From: Blautia sp.
GTDB lineage: Bacteria > Bacillota > Clostridia > Lachnospirales > Lachnospiraceae
Direction: 5' to 3'
DNA length: 64,000 nt
Assembly: GCA_023664455.1 (NCBI GenBank)
Contig: JAMPFM010000003.1
Span: forward strand, 1-64,000
In this document: one piece after another, positions 42,006 through 52,036 of the stretch
Layout of the letters: each line of letters opens with the position of its first letter
Position numbering within the stretch: position 1 is the stretch's first letter
Made by a program: the position numbers and the translations under genes
Notes under the pieces: model-generated
The model's input: only the letters and a program-made list of their open reading frames with translations
Told to the model about the DNA's origin: nothing
The model's database searches: none

Positions 42006-44288
42006 TTGAGCAGAGCATATGGAAAACAGGAGCGTGTAAACAGGTTTACCATCAAAATGCAGAAAAAGCTATTAGTGCTTTTTTTGCTGATGATGGCTGC
42101 ATTCGGAGTTTTAAGCGCCCGATTGATTTTGATTAACAGGGACAAGGGAAAAGATTATAAAAAGCAGGTGTTGTCACAGCAGGAATATGATTCTGTGACA
42201 ATACCTTTTAAGCGTGGGGAAATTCTGGATGCAAACGGTACGGTACTGGCAATCAGCAACAAAGTCTACAATGTCATTCTGGATACCAAAGTGCTTATGG
42301 ACGACGAAGCCAATCTGGAACCTACCCTGAATGCACTGCACAGCGCTTTTGGCATTGATATTAGCGAGACGAGGAATTACATATCAACCCATCCTGAATC
42401 CGCCTATTGTGTGCTGGCAAGGCGGCTGAGTTACGATAAAGTAGAGCAGTTTAAAGAGATGCAGAAAGACGAGGAGTACGGCTCTTATATCAAGGGCGTC
42501 TGGTTCGAGGATGAATATCAGAGGGAGTATCCAAACGGAGATTTAGCGTGCGACGTCATTGGGTTTACCAGAAGTGACAATAGCGGAATGTACGGATTAG
42601 AAGAATATTATAACGATATTCTATGCGGAACCAACGGGCGTGAGTACGGTTATCTGAACAACGATTCCAATCTGGAGCGGACGACCATCCAGGCGGTGGA
42701 CGGTTATAATTTGCAATTAACATTAGACGCTAATATCCAGCGTATCATCCAGAAATATCTGGAGGAATTTAACGAAGAGTATAAGGATTCTTATAGAACG
42801 GGAAACGGTGCGGAGAATGTAGGCTGTATCGTCATGGAAGTCGATACCGGCAATGTGCTGGGCATGGGTTCCTATCCGACTTATGATTTGAACGACACGC
42901 GTAATACGGACAAGCTGATTGGGATGCCAGTGCTGGATGAAAAGTGGAAAAAAACAGGGGAATATCTGACGGAAGAAATGGTCCGGGCATTAGATGACGA
43001 AGCGACGTACAGGCAGTTGGACGCCCTATGGAAAAACTTCTGTATCGTGGATACTTATGAGCCGGGTTCCGTGGCAAAGCCTTTTACCGTAGCGGCGGCT
43101 ATCGAGAGCGGCGCAATTACGGGCAACGAAACCTATAACTGCGAGGGACGTCTGGAAGTGGGCGGACACCCGATTAAATGCCATCAGAAATTTGGCGACG
43201 GTCCCTTGACGGTAGCGGAAGGGGTTGAGCGTTCCTGCAATGTGGTGTTGATGAATGTGGCATTTCAGCTTGGAAAAGACCGTTTCGTCGATTATCAGCA
43301 TTTATTTGGTTTCGGTCTGAAAACGAATATCGACTTAGCGGGGGAATCCAGGACGGCATCGCTTGTATACAATAAAGATAATATCCGGCAGACGGAACTT
43401 GCGACCTGTTCCTTCGGGCAAGGGTTCAATGCTTCCATGATTCAGATGATTACGGGCTTCTGTTCTCTGATTAACGGCGGGTATTATTATGAGCCGCATG
43501 TAGTCAGCAAGATTACTACATCGGATGGAGCGACGGTAGAAAATATAGAGCCAAGACTGTTAAAACAGACGATTTCCCAGTCTACCAGCGATAAAATATT
43601 GGAATATTGTAATCTAGTCGTATCGGGGGAAAACGGAACCGGTAAGACAGCAAGACCAGCGGGCTATATGATAGGTGGCAAGACGGGAACGGCGGAAACG
43701 CTGCCTCGTGGAAATAATGAATATGTCGTGTCATTTCTAGGCTATGCGCCGGCGGATGACCCGCAGATTGCGATTTATGTCGTTGTGGACAGACCCAACG
43801 TCCCCTATCAGGATGATGCGAAATATGCGACCCGCATCGTGCGCAAGATTTTGACGGAAATGCTCCCTTATCTGAATATCTTCATGACAGAAGAGCTGAC
43901 CGATAAGGAGCGGGAAGAATTAGAAGAAATGAAATTACAGATTACGACGCCGCAGGAGGAAGAGGGCGAAACTGCAGAAGGCACAGAAGGCACCGGCGAG
44001 ACCGGGGAAGGCGAGGGAACAGAAGGTACGGGGGAAAACGGAGAAGGCACAGGCGAAGGCAGCGAGACCCCTGCAGAACCCGTGGATACCCAGGTATGGA
44101 AAACATTCCCCAAAGACCCGGAAAGCGGCTATCTCAAAGACCCGGATACAGGAGATTTAATCGATCCGGATACAGGAGCCGTGGTAAATGGCGGCAGTCT
44201 GATTACCGGGGAAGGGGAAAGCGGTAGCAGCGGTATCGGCGAACCGCCCGCAGGAGGCGACACGGAAGAAGAAAACTTCGGACCATAA
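42006..44288 (+). CDS. ftsI: Penicillin-binding protein, FtsI (PBP2)-like
   Basis: 760-residue class B transpeptidase for septal crosslinks. TTG start at 42006 with GGCGGTGG upstream; ATG 42057 is possible but would trim the N-terminus. Transmembrane helix at about 20-40 (LLVLFLLMMAAFGVLS). The three active-site motifs are SVAK (S355), SCN (S410) and KTG (K559, GGKTGTAE). After the catalytic domain a tail of about 100 residues is rich in E, G and T (GEGTGEGSETPAEP) and ends in PxDPxTG-like repeats. No PASTA domain. Followed by a second PBP. Confidence 0.92.
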   Translation: MSRAYGKQERVNRFTIKMQKKLLVLFLLMMAAFGVLSARLILINRDKGKDYKKQVLSQQEYDSVTIPFKRGEILDANGTVLAISNKVYNVILDTKVLMDDEANLEPTLNALHSAFGIDISETRNYISTHPESAYCVLARRLSYDKVEQFKEMQKDEEYGSYIKGVWFEDEYQREYPNGDLACDVIGFTRSDNSGMYGLEEYYNDILCGTNGREYGYLNNDSNLERTTIQAVDGYNLQLTLDANIQRIIQKYLEEFNEEYKDSYRTGNGAENVGCIVMEVDTGNVLGMGSYPTYDLNDTRNTDKLIGMPVLDEKWKKTGEYLTEEMVRALDDEATYRQLDALWKNFCIVDTYEPGSVAKPFTVAAAIESGAITGNETYNCEGRLEVGGHPIKCHQKFGDGPLTVAEGVERSCNVVLMNVAFQLGKDRFVDYQHLFGFGLKTNIDLAGESRTASLVYNKDNIRQTELATCSFGQGFNASMIQMITGFCSLINGGYYYEPHVVSKITTSDGATVENIEPRLLKQTISQSTSDKILEYCNLVVSGENGTGKTARPAGYMIGGKTGTAETLPRGNNEYVVSFLGYAPADDPQIAIYVVVDRPNVPYQDDAKYATRIVRKILTEMLPYLNIFMTEELTDKEREELEEMKLQITTPQEEEGETAEGTEGTGETGEGEGTEGTGENGEGTGEGSETPAEPVDTQVWKTFPKDPESGYLKDPDTGDLIDPDTGAVVNGGSLITGEGESGSSGIGEPPAGGDTEEENFGP

Positions 44289-44306
44289 GATGCACTTCAT
44301 ACGAAT

Positions 44307-44355
44307 AACCTCATAAAAACGGTAATAAATTATATTAATACCTTTTTATGAGGTT
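44307..44355 (+). promoter_or_regulatory. RBS-occluding hairpin in front of the SpoVD-like gene
   Basis: AACCTCATAAAA (44307-44318) is perfectly complementary to TTTTATGAGGTT (44344-44355), with inner pairing GGTA (44321-44324) / TACC (44339-44342). The 3' arm includes TGAGGT, the only plausible ribosome site before the start codon. No strong T run follows, so it is more likely a translation control than a terminator. Confidence 0.6.
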
Positions 44356-44364
44356 TTCTTGAAA

Positions 44365-46146
44365 ATGAAAGAAACAGAGTATTCTCATAAAACTTTTCAC
44401 AGAAACAAGACCGTGACGATATTCTTTGCCTGTTTTGTGATGTTTCTTGGACTGATTGCCAGATTGGTTTATCTGATGGTTTTCCAGTCGGAATATTACA
44501 CCCAGAAGGCGAAGGAGCTGCATGAGCGGGAGCGCAGCATCAAGGCGGCGAGAGGCAGGATTATCGACGCCAATGGGGAAATTCTTGCCGATAACAAGAC
44601 CGTGTGTACGATATCCGTGATTCATAATCAGATAGAAGACGCGGAAGAAGTGATATCGGTATTGTCTAAGGAACTAGAGCTGTCAGAAGAATATGTACGA
44701 AAAAGAGTTGAGAAATATACGTCTATCGAAAAAATAAAGAGCAATGTGGATAAGTCCATCGGTGATAACATCCGCAGCTATGAGCTGGCGGGCGTTAAAG
44801 TAGATGAAGATTACAAGCGGTATTATCCCTACGGCTCCCTTGCTTCTAAAGTGCTTGGGTTTACAGGCGGCGATAATCAGGGCATTATCGGGCTGGAAGT
44901 CATCTACGAAGAATACTTACAGGGAAAAGCGGGCACAATTTTAACGGTGACAGACGCTAAAGGCGTGGAAGTGCCGGAAGCGGGTGAGGAAAGAATAGAG
45001 CCTGTAAACGGCAACGATTTATATATCACGCTGGATATGAATATCCAGAGTTATGCGACCCAGCTTGCCTTACAGACGTTGGAAACGAAAGAAGCGGACA
45101 GCGTATCGATTATCGTCATGAATCCCCAGAACGGTGAGATTATGGCGATGGTCAATGTACCGGAGTTTGATTTAAATAATCCCTATTCCCTGCCAGAAGA
45201 GATAGAATCGGAAGGGCTTTCCGAGGAAAAGAAACAGGAGCTTTTAAACGCGATGTGGCGAAATGGCTGCATTAACGACACTTATGAGCCGGGTTCTACT
45301 TTTAAGACGGTGACGGCGGCGGCAGCATTGGAAGAGGGCGTTGTAACGCTGAAAGATACCTTTAGCTGTCCGGGATATGTCATGGTGGGCGATAGGAGAA
45401 TCCGGTGCCATAAAGTCGGCGGACACGGCTCGGAAGATTTTGTACAGGCGACCATGAATTCCTGCAATCCGGCGTTTGTGACCATCGGGCTGCGGCTGGG
45501 CGTCGATAATTATTACAAATATTTCTCTAAATTCGGATTGTTAGACAGGACGGGAATTGACTTGCCGGGCGAGGCGGGTACAATCATGCATAAGAAAGAA
45601 AATATCGGGCAGGTGGAACTGGCGACCATTTCTTTCGGGCAGTCCTTCCAGATTACGCCGATTCAGCTTGCTGTGACCGTTTCTTCCTTTGTGAACGGCG
45701 GGAGGCGGGTGACGCCCCATTTTGGCGTGCGCATGTCGAATGCAGATCATAGCGTGAATAAATCTTTTGCTTATCAGGTGAAGGACGGTATCGTATCGCA
45801 GGAAACGTCGGAAACCATGCGCTATATCTTAGAGCAGGTAGTGGAAAATGGCGGCGGTAAAAACGCATACATAGAAGGTTACAGAATAGGCGGTAAGACT
45901 GCCACAAGCCAGACGCTGCCGCGGGGAAGCGGGAAATACATTGCCTCTTTTCTGGGATTTTCACCGGCGGACAATCCGCAGGTACTGGCGGTCTGCATCA
46001 TCAACAATCCGCAGGGCGTTTACTATGGCGGACAGATTGCTGCGCCGGTTGTGAAGCAGCTTTTTGAAAATATTCTTCCTTATTTGGAAAAGATGGATTA
46101 TAATGGTGAGGAGACAACTTCCGGGGCTGTGGAAGATACAGACTAA
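44365..46146 (+). CDS. SpoVD-like penicillin-binding protein
   Basis: 593-residue class B PBP from ATG 44365; a TTG at 44359 would add two residues. Helix at about 14-40 (TVTIFFACFVMFLGLIA), dimer/pedestal domain, then transpeptidase motifs STFK (S311), SCN in MNSCNPAF, and GGKTATSQ (K511) where KTG reads KTA. There is no PASTA domain, unlike Bacillus SpoVD. In Clostridia a spoVD gene lies in this position and works in spore cortex synthesis, which is the basis for the name. Whether it is a sporulation PBP or a second septal PBP cannot be settled here. Its ribosome site is inside a hairpin. Confidence 0.8.
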   Translation: MKETEYSHKTFHRNKTVTIFFACFVMFLGLIARLVYLMVFQSEYYTQKAKELHERERSIKAARGRIIDANGEILADNKTVCTISVIHNQIEDAEEVISVLSKELELSEEYVRKRVEKYTSIEKIKSNVDKSIGDNIRSYELAGVKVDEDYKRYYPYGSLASKVLGFTGGDNQGIIGLEVIYEEYLQGKAGTILTVTDAKGVEVPEAGEERIEPVNGNDLYITLDMNIQSYATQLALQTLETKEADSVSIIVMNPQNGEIMAMVNVPEFDLNNPYSLPEEIESEGLSEEKKQELLNAMWRNGCINDTYEPGSTFKTVTAAAALEEGVVTLKDTFSCPGYVMVGDRRIRCHKVGGHGSEDFVQATMNSCNPAFVTIGLRLGVDNYYKYFSKFGLLDRTGIDLPGEAGTIMHKKENIGQVELATISFGQSFQITPIQLAVTVSSFVNGGRRVTPHFGVRMSNADHSVNKSFAYQVKDGIVSQETSETMRYILEQVVENGGGKNAYIEGYRIGGKTATSQTLPRGSGKYIASFLGFSPADNPQVLAVCIINNPQGVYYGGQIAAPVVKQLFENILPYLEKMDYNGEETTSGAVEDTD

Positions 46147-46225
46147 AGATGTAGGAAGACTTGTAAAAAGCCAGGAGGCTTACGGGGAAAGTCGGAAAGG
46201 CTTGTAAGGAAAGGCAGGTAAGAAA

Positions 46226-47182
46226 GTGGATACTACAATTTTTATGTCGGTCATCATATCGTTTATCATCAGCGTGGTTTTGGGACCTGTTGTCATTCCT
46301 TTCCTGCGGCGGCTGAAAGTCGGTCAGACGGTCAGGGATGAAGGACCGGAAAGCCATTTGAAAAAAAACGGAACCCCTACGATGGGCGGTATCCTTATTT
46401 TAATCAGTATCGTGATTACTTCGATTCTTTATGTAAACGATTATCCCAGAATCATTCCGATTCTTTTTGTGACGCTGGGGTTTGGTCTGATTGGATTTAT
46501 GGATGATTATATCAAGGTCGTGTTGAAACGTTCTATGGGGCTGCGCGCCTGGCAGAAGATGGCGCTGCAGATTCTTGTGACGGGTGTATTTGCCTATTAT
46601 ATTACGCATTATACGGATGTTTCCTTACGGATGAGGATTCCTTTTTTGCCGGATACTTATCTGGATTTCGGTATTTTTAACATTCCCATCCTGTTTTTTA
46701 TCGTCATTGGGACGGTGAACGGCGCAAACTTTACGGACGGTCTGGATGGACTGGCAAGTTCCGTGACAGTTCTGATTGCCACATTTTTTACCGTCGTGGC
46801 AATCGGGTTACAAAGCGGCATCGAACCGGTTACCTGTGCAGTTGTCGGTGCACTGCTTGGATTTTTGCTGTTTAACGTATACCCGGCGAGCGTATTTATG
46901 GGGGATACCGGTTCCCTGGCGCTGGGCGGTTTTGTGGCGGCGACAGCGTACATGATGCAAATGCCTATTTTTCTAGCGATTGTAGGGTTTATTTATGTGA
47001 TAGAGGTATTGTCCGTCGTCATACAGGTATCTTATTTTAAAATAAGCGGTGGGAAACGTATTTTTCGGATGGCGCCCATCCATCATCATTTTGAATTGGG
47101 CGGATGGTCTGAAACGAGAGTGGTAGCGGTCTTTTCTATCGTGACGGCGCTGCTTTGTCTCGTGGCATTGATGGGCATATAA
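46226..47182 (+). CDS. mraY: Phospho-N-acetylmuramoyl-pentapeptide transferase
   Basis: Makes lipid I from UDP-MurNAc-pentapeptide and undecaprenyl phosphate. 318-residue membrane protein with about ten helices. GTG start at 46226 (GTGGATACT). Signature motifs: GTPTMGG, NFTDGLDGLASS (substrate Asp), GDTGSLALGG and PIHHHFELGGWSE. Position between the PBPs and murD is typical of dcw clusters. Confidence 0.96.
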   Translation: MDTTIFMSVIISFIISVVLGPVVIPFLRRLKVGQTVRDEGPESHLKKNGTPTMGGILILISIVITSILYVNDYPRIIPILFVTLGFGLIGFMDDYIKVVLKRSMGLRAWQKMALQILVTGVFAYYITHYTDVSLRMRIPFLPDTYLDFGIFNIPILFFIVIGTVNGANFTDGLDGLASSVTVLIATFFTVVAIGLQSGIEPVTCAVVGALLGFLLFNVYPASVFMGDTGSLALGGFVAATAYMMQMPIFLAIVGFIYVIEVLSVVIQVSYFKISGGKRIFRMAPIHHHFELGGWSETRVVAVFSIVTALLCLVALMGI

Positions 47183-47222
47183 TATGGTGTGAGCGGTTTG
47201 TAGGAAAGGTTTGGATTGGGAA

Positions 47223-48584
47223 ATGAATTGGACGGATAAAAAAGTTTTGGTCGTCGGTTCCGGCATCAGCGGGATTGGGGCAACAGAGGCTCTAAGCCGG
47301 GTAGGGGCGCAGCCATTTCTATACGATGAGAATGAAAAGCTTGTCAAAGAAGAGGTAGAGAAGAAACTATCCGCCGAATGCAGGGCGCAGGTGGCGACAG
47401 GCGTTTTGCCGGAGCATTTTAAAGACGTAACACTTGTTATTTTAAGTCCGGGTGTGCCGGTGGATACGGAGTTTGTAGAAGCTTTTCGCAGACGAAATAT
47501 CCCGATATGGGGCGAGATAGAGTTGGCTTATGAAATCGGGAAAGGGCAGGTTGTGGCGATTACCGGAACCAATGGGAAAACGACGACCACGTCCCTTGTA
47601 GGCGAGATGATGAAGGCATATTATGAGAGTGTCTATGTGGTCGGCAATATTGGAAATCCCTATACGCTGACGGCATTAGAATCCCTGGATAAGACAGTGA
47701 CGGTGGCGGAAATCAGCAGTTTCCAATTAGAGACGATAGAGAAATTCCATCCCCATGTATCTGTCATTTTGAATATTACGCCGGATCATCTAAACAGGCA
47801 TCATACGATGGAAAATTACATCGCGGCGAAGGAAAACATTGCGGCAAACCAGACGAAAGAGGATGTCTGCGTCTTAAATTATGATAATCCATACACGAGG
47901 GCGTTTGGCGATAGGTGTCCGGCGCAGGTTGTTTATTTTTCATCCGCGGGTAAGCTTTTCGATGGTCTATATCTGGACGGAGAAGAGATTTATCAGGCAA
48001 ATCAGGGAAATGTCAGATGGCTTATGAATGTCCATGAGATGCAGTTGGTAGGCGTCTGCAATGCAGAAAACGTCATGGCGGCGATTGCAATCGCCCAGGC
48101 GATGGGTGTGCCAATGGACATTATTTTGGAAACGATTAGAAACTTCAAGGCGGTGGAGCACCGGATAGAGTTTGTGGCGACGAAGGGCGGCGTGGATTAT
48201 TATAACGATTCTAAAGGAACCAACCCGGACGCAGCAATACAGGGAATTAAGGCGATGAGCAAACCGACTGTCTTAATTGGCGGCGGTTATGATAAACAGA
48301 GCGAATATGATGAATGGATAGAAGCGTTTGAAGGCAAGGTGAAATGTTTTGTCTTAATTGGTGCAACAAAAGAGAAAATAGCGGCCTGCGCCAGAAAGCA
48401 TGGCGTGGAAAACATCGTTCTGGCGGACAGTTTTGAAGAAGCTTTTGCTATCTGTGTACAAAATGCCAGCCCCGGCGATGCAGTGCTGCTTTCCCCTGCC
48501 TGTGCAAGCTGGGGAATGTTTCCAAATTATGAAGTAAGAGGAAAAATGTTTAAAGAACTTGTCAATCAGTTAAAGGAGTCGTAA
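47223..48584 (+). CDS. murD: UDP-MurNAc-L-alanine:D-glutamate ligase
   Basis: Adds D-Glu in peptidoglycan precursor synthesis. 453 residues from ATG 47223 (MNWTDKKVLVVGSGISG); an in-frame TTG 47211 is possible. P-loop ITGTNGKTTTTSLVGE near 112, LNITPDHLNRHHTMENY, and NDSKGTNPDA near 325 for the C-terminal domain. Two bases separate it from ftsW. murC and murG are not in the window. Confidence 0.95.
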   Translation: MNWTDKKVLVVGSGISGIGATEALSRVGAQPFLYDENEKLVKEEVEKKLSAECRAQVATGVLPEHFKDVTLVILSPGVPVDTEFVEAFRRRNIPIWGEIELAYEIGKGQVVAITGTNGKTTTTSLVGEMMKAYYESVYVVGNIGNPYTLTALESLDKTVTVAEISSFQLETIEKFHPHVSVILNITPDHLNRHHTMENYIAAKENIAANQTKEDVCVLNYDNPYTRAFGDRCPAQVVYFSSAGKLFDGLYLDGEEIYQANQGNVRWLMNVHEMQLVGVCNAENVMAAIAIAQAMGVPMDIILETIRNFKAVEHRIEFVATKGGVDYYNDSKGTNPDAAIQGIKAMSKPTVLIGGGYDKQSEYDEWIEAFEGKVKCFVLIGATKEKIAACARKHGVENIVLADSFEEAFAICVQNASPGDAVLLSPACASWGMFPNYEVRGKMFKELVNQLKES

Positions 48585-48586
48585 AC

Positions 48587-49771
48587 GTGGCAGAAAGAGT
48601 TGCAAGAGCAAGGGCGGCGTCCCGGAGTAGAAAATCAAATACCAGCAATTACATGGATTACAGTCTGTTGTTTATCGTCATTTTCCTGTTAGGATTCGGG
48701 CTGATTATGGTCTATTCCACAAGCTCGTATAATGCCAATATGCAGTTTGACGGAGATTCGGCATGGTATTTCAGAAAACAGCTCTGGGCGACGATTCTGG
48801 GCATTGCGGTAATGTTTTTCGTAGCCAATATCCCCTATCATTTCTGGGAGCCTTTTGCAGTGCCCGCCTACATAGTATCCGTGGTATTGATCCTGTTGAT
48901 TATTCCTTTCGGGCATGAGTCCCACGGCGCTACGAGGTGGCTGCGTATCGCCGGGGTTTCCTTACAGCCGGCGGAAGTGGCGAAATTGGGCATGATATTG
49001 TTTTTAGCGAGTATGATTTGCTCTATGGGCAAGGGCATAAGGAGCCGGAAAGGGTTTTATACAGTACTTGTGGTTCCGGTGCCGATTGCGCTGATGTTGT
49101 GGAAGATTACGGATAATGTAAGCTCTGCCATTATCGTTATGGGTATTGCGGTACTGATGCTGTTCGTGTCCTGTCCCGATTACAAGCGGTTTCTTCTGCT
49201 GGGGCTGCTTGCCATTGCAGCAGCGGCGCTATTGGTCTTTATCATCGTGAAATCGTCGGAGTCGGGCGGTGAAGTCGGCGGTTTTAGGGGTGAGCGTATT
49301 CTGGCGTGGCTAGACCCTGAGGCGTATGCCAGCGGAAAAGGTTTCCAGACACTGCAGGGGCTTTATGCAATCGGGTCAGGCGGCATTCTTGGCAAAGGGC
49401 TGGGCGCCAGCAAACAGAAGCTGGGCTTTATTCCGGAGGCGCAGAATGATATGATTTTCTCGATTATCTGCGAAGAGCTTGGATTGTTTGGCGCGATTGC
49501 CGTTATTTTGATGTTTATCATCCTAATCTGGCGGTTTATGGTCATCGCCAATAATGCCCCGGACTTATTCGGTGCGCTGCTTGTGGTGGGTGTGCTTGGG
49601 CATATCGCGATTCAGGTCATTTTGAATATTGCCGTTGTAACGAATACGATACCCAATACGGGAATATCCCTGCCCTTTATCAGTTATGGGGGGACGTCCG
49701 TCTTATTCCTGCTCATAGAAATCGGACTTGTCCTGAGTGTGGCGAAAGGGATTCGCTTAAAAGATTTATAA
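48587..49771 (+). CDS. ftsW: Lipid II polymerase FtsW (SEDS family)
   Basis: 394-residue membrane protein with ten helices, starting at GTG 48587 two bases after murD. SEDS motifs seen: IISVVLILLIIP-type helix, EELGLFGAIAVIL, and NTGISLPFISYGGTS near 355, which is the diagnostic FtsW/RodA motif. Works as peptidoglycan glycosyltransferase with the FtsI-type PBP. The N-terminal cytoplasmic part is basic and serine/arginine-rich (ARARAASRSRKSN). Confidence 0.92.
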   Translation: MAERVARARAASRSRKSNTSNYMDYSLLFIVIFLLGFGLIMVYSTSSYNANMQFDGDSAWYFRKQLWATILGIAVMFFVANIPYHFWEPFAVPAYIVSVVLILLIIPFGHESHGATRWLRIAGVSLQPAEVAKLGMILFLASMICSMGKGIRSRKGFYTVLVVPVPIALMLWKITDNVSSAIIVMGIAVLMLFVSCPDYKRFLLLGLLAIAAAALLVFIIVKSSESGGEVGGFRGERILAWLDPEAYASGKGFQTLQGLYAIGSGGILGKGLGASKQKLGFIPEAQNDMIFSIICEELGLFGAIAVILMFIILIWRFMVIANNAPDLFGALLVVGVLGHIAIQVILNIAVVTNTIPNTGISLPFISYGGTSVLFLLIEIGLVLSVAKGIRLKDL

Positions 49772-49844
49772 GTACAAGATAATTTTTCGCGTTTTTACCA
49801 TATAGATAAAGTAGGTCATTGATTATCTGCTTTGGGGTTTTGCT

Positions 49845-51104
49845 ATGGATGCAATTCAAATATATGGTGGAAACTGTCTGCAGGGGCAGACGAGAATACA
49901 GGGCTCCAAAAATGCAGTGCTGCCGATTCTGGCAGCCACTCTTTTAATAGACGGTACTTGCGAGATAGAAAATTGTCCCAGAATCAGCGATGTGCATCAT
50001 ATGCTGCGCCTGATGGAAAGCCTGTGTTGTAAGATAGAACGGGATGGACATACCCTGAAAGTCCATGCGAAAGAGCTGACAGGCTGCGACATGCCTTCCG
50101 ATTCCGTGGGCGTCATGCGTTCGTCCATTATGCTTCTGGGGGCGCTGCTGGCGCGGATCGGAAGCGTTGGTATGCAGTATCCGGGGGGCTGCGTAATCGG
50201 GAAAAGACCGATAGACCTGCATCTTAGAGGGTTGCGGAAGATGGGCGTGACGATTGAAGAGCGGGAGGACGGTTTTTTTGCGGAAACGAAAGGACTGACC
50301 GGCGCGATTCATAAACTCCCTTTCGTCAGCGTGGGGGCGACAGAAAACCTTGTGCTGGCGGCGGTGCTCGCCCAAGGGACGACTGTGATTGAGAATGCTG
50401 CAAGGGAACCGGAAATTACTGCATTGTGTGACTTTTTAAGCCAGGCGGGCGCGGATATTGAGGGAGCCGGTACAGGCACATTGATTATCCGGGGCGTTGA
50501 GAAACTGCATGAAGTTTCTTACAGGGTTCCGGCGGATCGCATTGTGGCGGGCACTTATCTGGCAGCATGTCTCTGCGACGGCGGGGAAGTTTTCTTACAG
50601 GAAGCTCCTTGCGGGCAGTTGGGCGCTGTCATGGAAGCGGCTGCGGCAATGGGCGCCCAGATATCCGAGAGTGAAGAGGGAATGCTTGTCGTCTGTAAAG
50701 GCGCAAGGCGGATGCCGCCGATGATTAGGACCCAAAGCTATCCGGGCTTCCCGACGGATTTACAGTCGGCATTTCTTGTGGCGATGGCATTAGCGGATGG
50801 AGAGAGGGGCACTCTGGAAGAGACCATTTTTGAGAACCGCTTCCATATTGTGGGACAGTTACAGAAAATGGGCGCTAAAATCAGTTACAAGGGGCATACC
50901 GTATCCGTGGAAGGCGTAAAGTCGCTTCAAGGAAATATCCTACAGGCGGATGAACTGCGGGGCGGTGCAGCATTAGTGCTTGCAGGAAGCGCGGCGAACG
51001 GCGGAAGTATCGTGCAGAACAGGCATTTCATAGAAAGAGGCTATGAAGATATCTGCCAGGATTTAAGGGCGTTTGGCGTAAAATGTGAGGCGCTGGATTA
51101 TTAA
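49845..51104 (+). CDS. murA: UDP-N-acetylglucosamine 1-carboxyvinyltransferase MurA
   Basis: First committed step of peptidoglycan synthesis. 419 residues; GSKNAVLPILAATLL near 21 (conserved Lys-Asn) and the catalytic-Cys loop YPGGCVIGKRPIDLH near 112-126. The Cys is retained, so this is the fosfomycin-sensitive form in principle. It fills the place between ftsW and ftsQ where murG sits in Bacillus. Confidence 0.95.
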   Translation: MDAIQIYGGNCLQGQTRIQGSKNAVLPILAATLLIDGTCEIENCPRISDVHHMLRLMESLCCKIERDGHTLKVHAKELTGCDMPSDSVGVMRSSIMLLGALLARIGSVGMQYPGGCVIGKRPIDLHLRGLRKMGVTIEEREDGFFAETKGLTGAIHKLPFVSVGATENLVLAAVLAQGTTVIENAAREPEITALCDFLSQAGADIEGAGTGTLIIRGVEKLHEVSYRVPADRIVAGTYLAACLCDGGEVFLQEAPCGQLGAVMEAAAAMGAQISESEEGMLVVCKGARRMPPMIRTQSYPGFPTDLQSAFLVAMALADGERGTLEETIFENRFHIVGQLQKMGAKISYKGHTVSVEGVKSLQGNILQADELRGGAALVLAGSAANGGSIVQNRHFIERGYEDICQDLRAFGVKCEALDY

Positions 51105-51157
51105 GGAAGCAAATGATGGCAGAAAAATAGCGAAGATGGAACGAATGGAAGATAAAT

Positions 51158-51988
51158 ATGGGCGGTAAGGATAATGTAAAGAAAATATCTCGGAAAAACA
51201 ACCGCTTGAGGCTGGTAAAGAGCGATGCGGCGGATGAAAAACAGAAAAAACAGAAGGTTCGTTTTGATAAAAAGAAAAGGATCGCTGTTCTTTCCGTCAT
51301 CTGCTGCGTCCTGCTTGCCATTCTTGCAGCGGGATATGTTTATATCATAGAGAATTATACGATTACTACTGTCTATGTGGAAGGCAATATCCATTATACG
51401 AACGAGGAAATCATGGATATGGTAATGGAAGGAAAATATGGGCATAATTCCATTTTTCTTTCCCTGAAGTACCGGGATAAGGGGATTGACAATATCCCCT
51501 TTATCGAAACGATGGACGTGTCCATCGAGGCAAACGATACGGTCAGGATTACCGTCTATGAAAAGGCAATCGCAGGATATGTCATCTATCTGGGGCGCTA
51601 TATCTATTTTGACAAGGACGGCATCGTGGTGGAAACGTCCGAGGAGGGCACGCCGGGCATTCCCCAGGTGACGGGGCTGCTTTTTGATTATGTGGTATTG
51701 CACGAGACGCTGCCGGTGGAAAATCAGGAGGTTTTTCAGGAAATCCTGAATATTACGCAATTGCTGGACAAGTATGATTTGAGCGTGGACAAGATTTATT
51801 TTTCCCCCGATTATGAGATTACGCTGCTATTCGGTGAGGTGAAAGCGGCGATGGGCAGCGGTGACAACATCGATGAGAAAATCATGGAGCTGCAATATAT
51901 GATGCCCGATTTACAGGGCAAAAGCGGTACGCTGGATATGAAAGAATATACGGAAGATACGAAGATAATCAGCTTTGAGCAGAACTAG
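51158..51988 (+). CDS. ftsQ: Cell division protein FtsQ/DivIB
   Basis: 276-residue bitopic protein. N-terminal basic cytoplasmic segment (1-50, KKISRKNNRLRLVK), one helix at about 46-66 (IAVLSVICCVLLAILAAGY), then the POTRA domain (YTITTVYVEGNIHYTNEEI) and the beta domain (VRITVYEKAIAGYVIYLGRY). It scaffolds FtsL/FtsB and controls FtsWI. The last dcw gene before a separate ftsZ promoter. Confidence 0.88.
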   Translation: MGGKDNVKKISRKNNRLRLVKSDAADEKQKKQKVRFDKKKRIAVLSVICCVLLAILAAGYVYIIENYTITTVYVEGNIHYTNEEIMDMVMEGKYGHNSIFLSLKYRDKGIDNIPFIETMDVSIEANDTVRITVYEKAIAGYVIYLGRYIYFDKDGIVVETSEEGTPGIPQVTGLLFDYVVLHETLPVENQEVFQEILNITQLLDKYDLSVDKIYFSPDYEITLLFGEVKAAMGSGDNIDEKIMELQYMMPDLQGKSGTLDMKEYTEDTKIISFEQN

Positions 51989-52036
51989 ACGGGGAAAAAT
52001 TCCAGGATTGGTAATTTATGGCAATAAGGTACAAAT

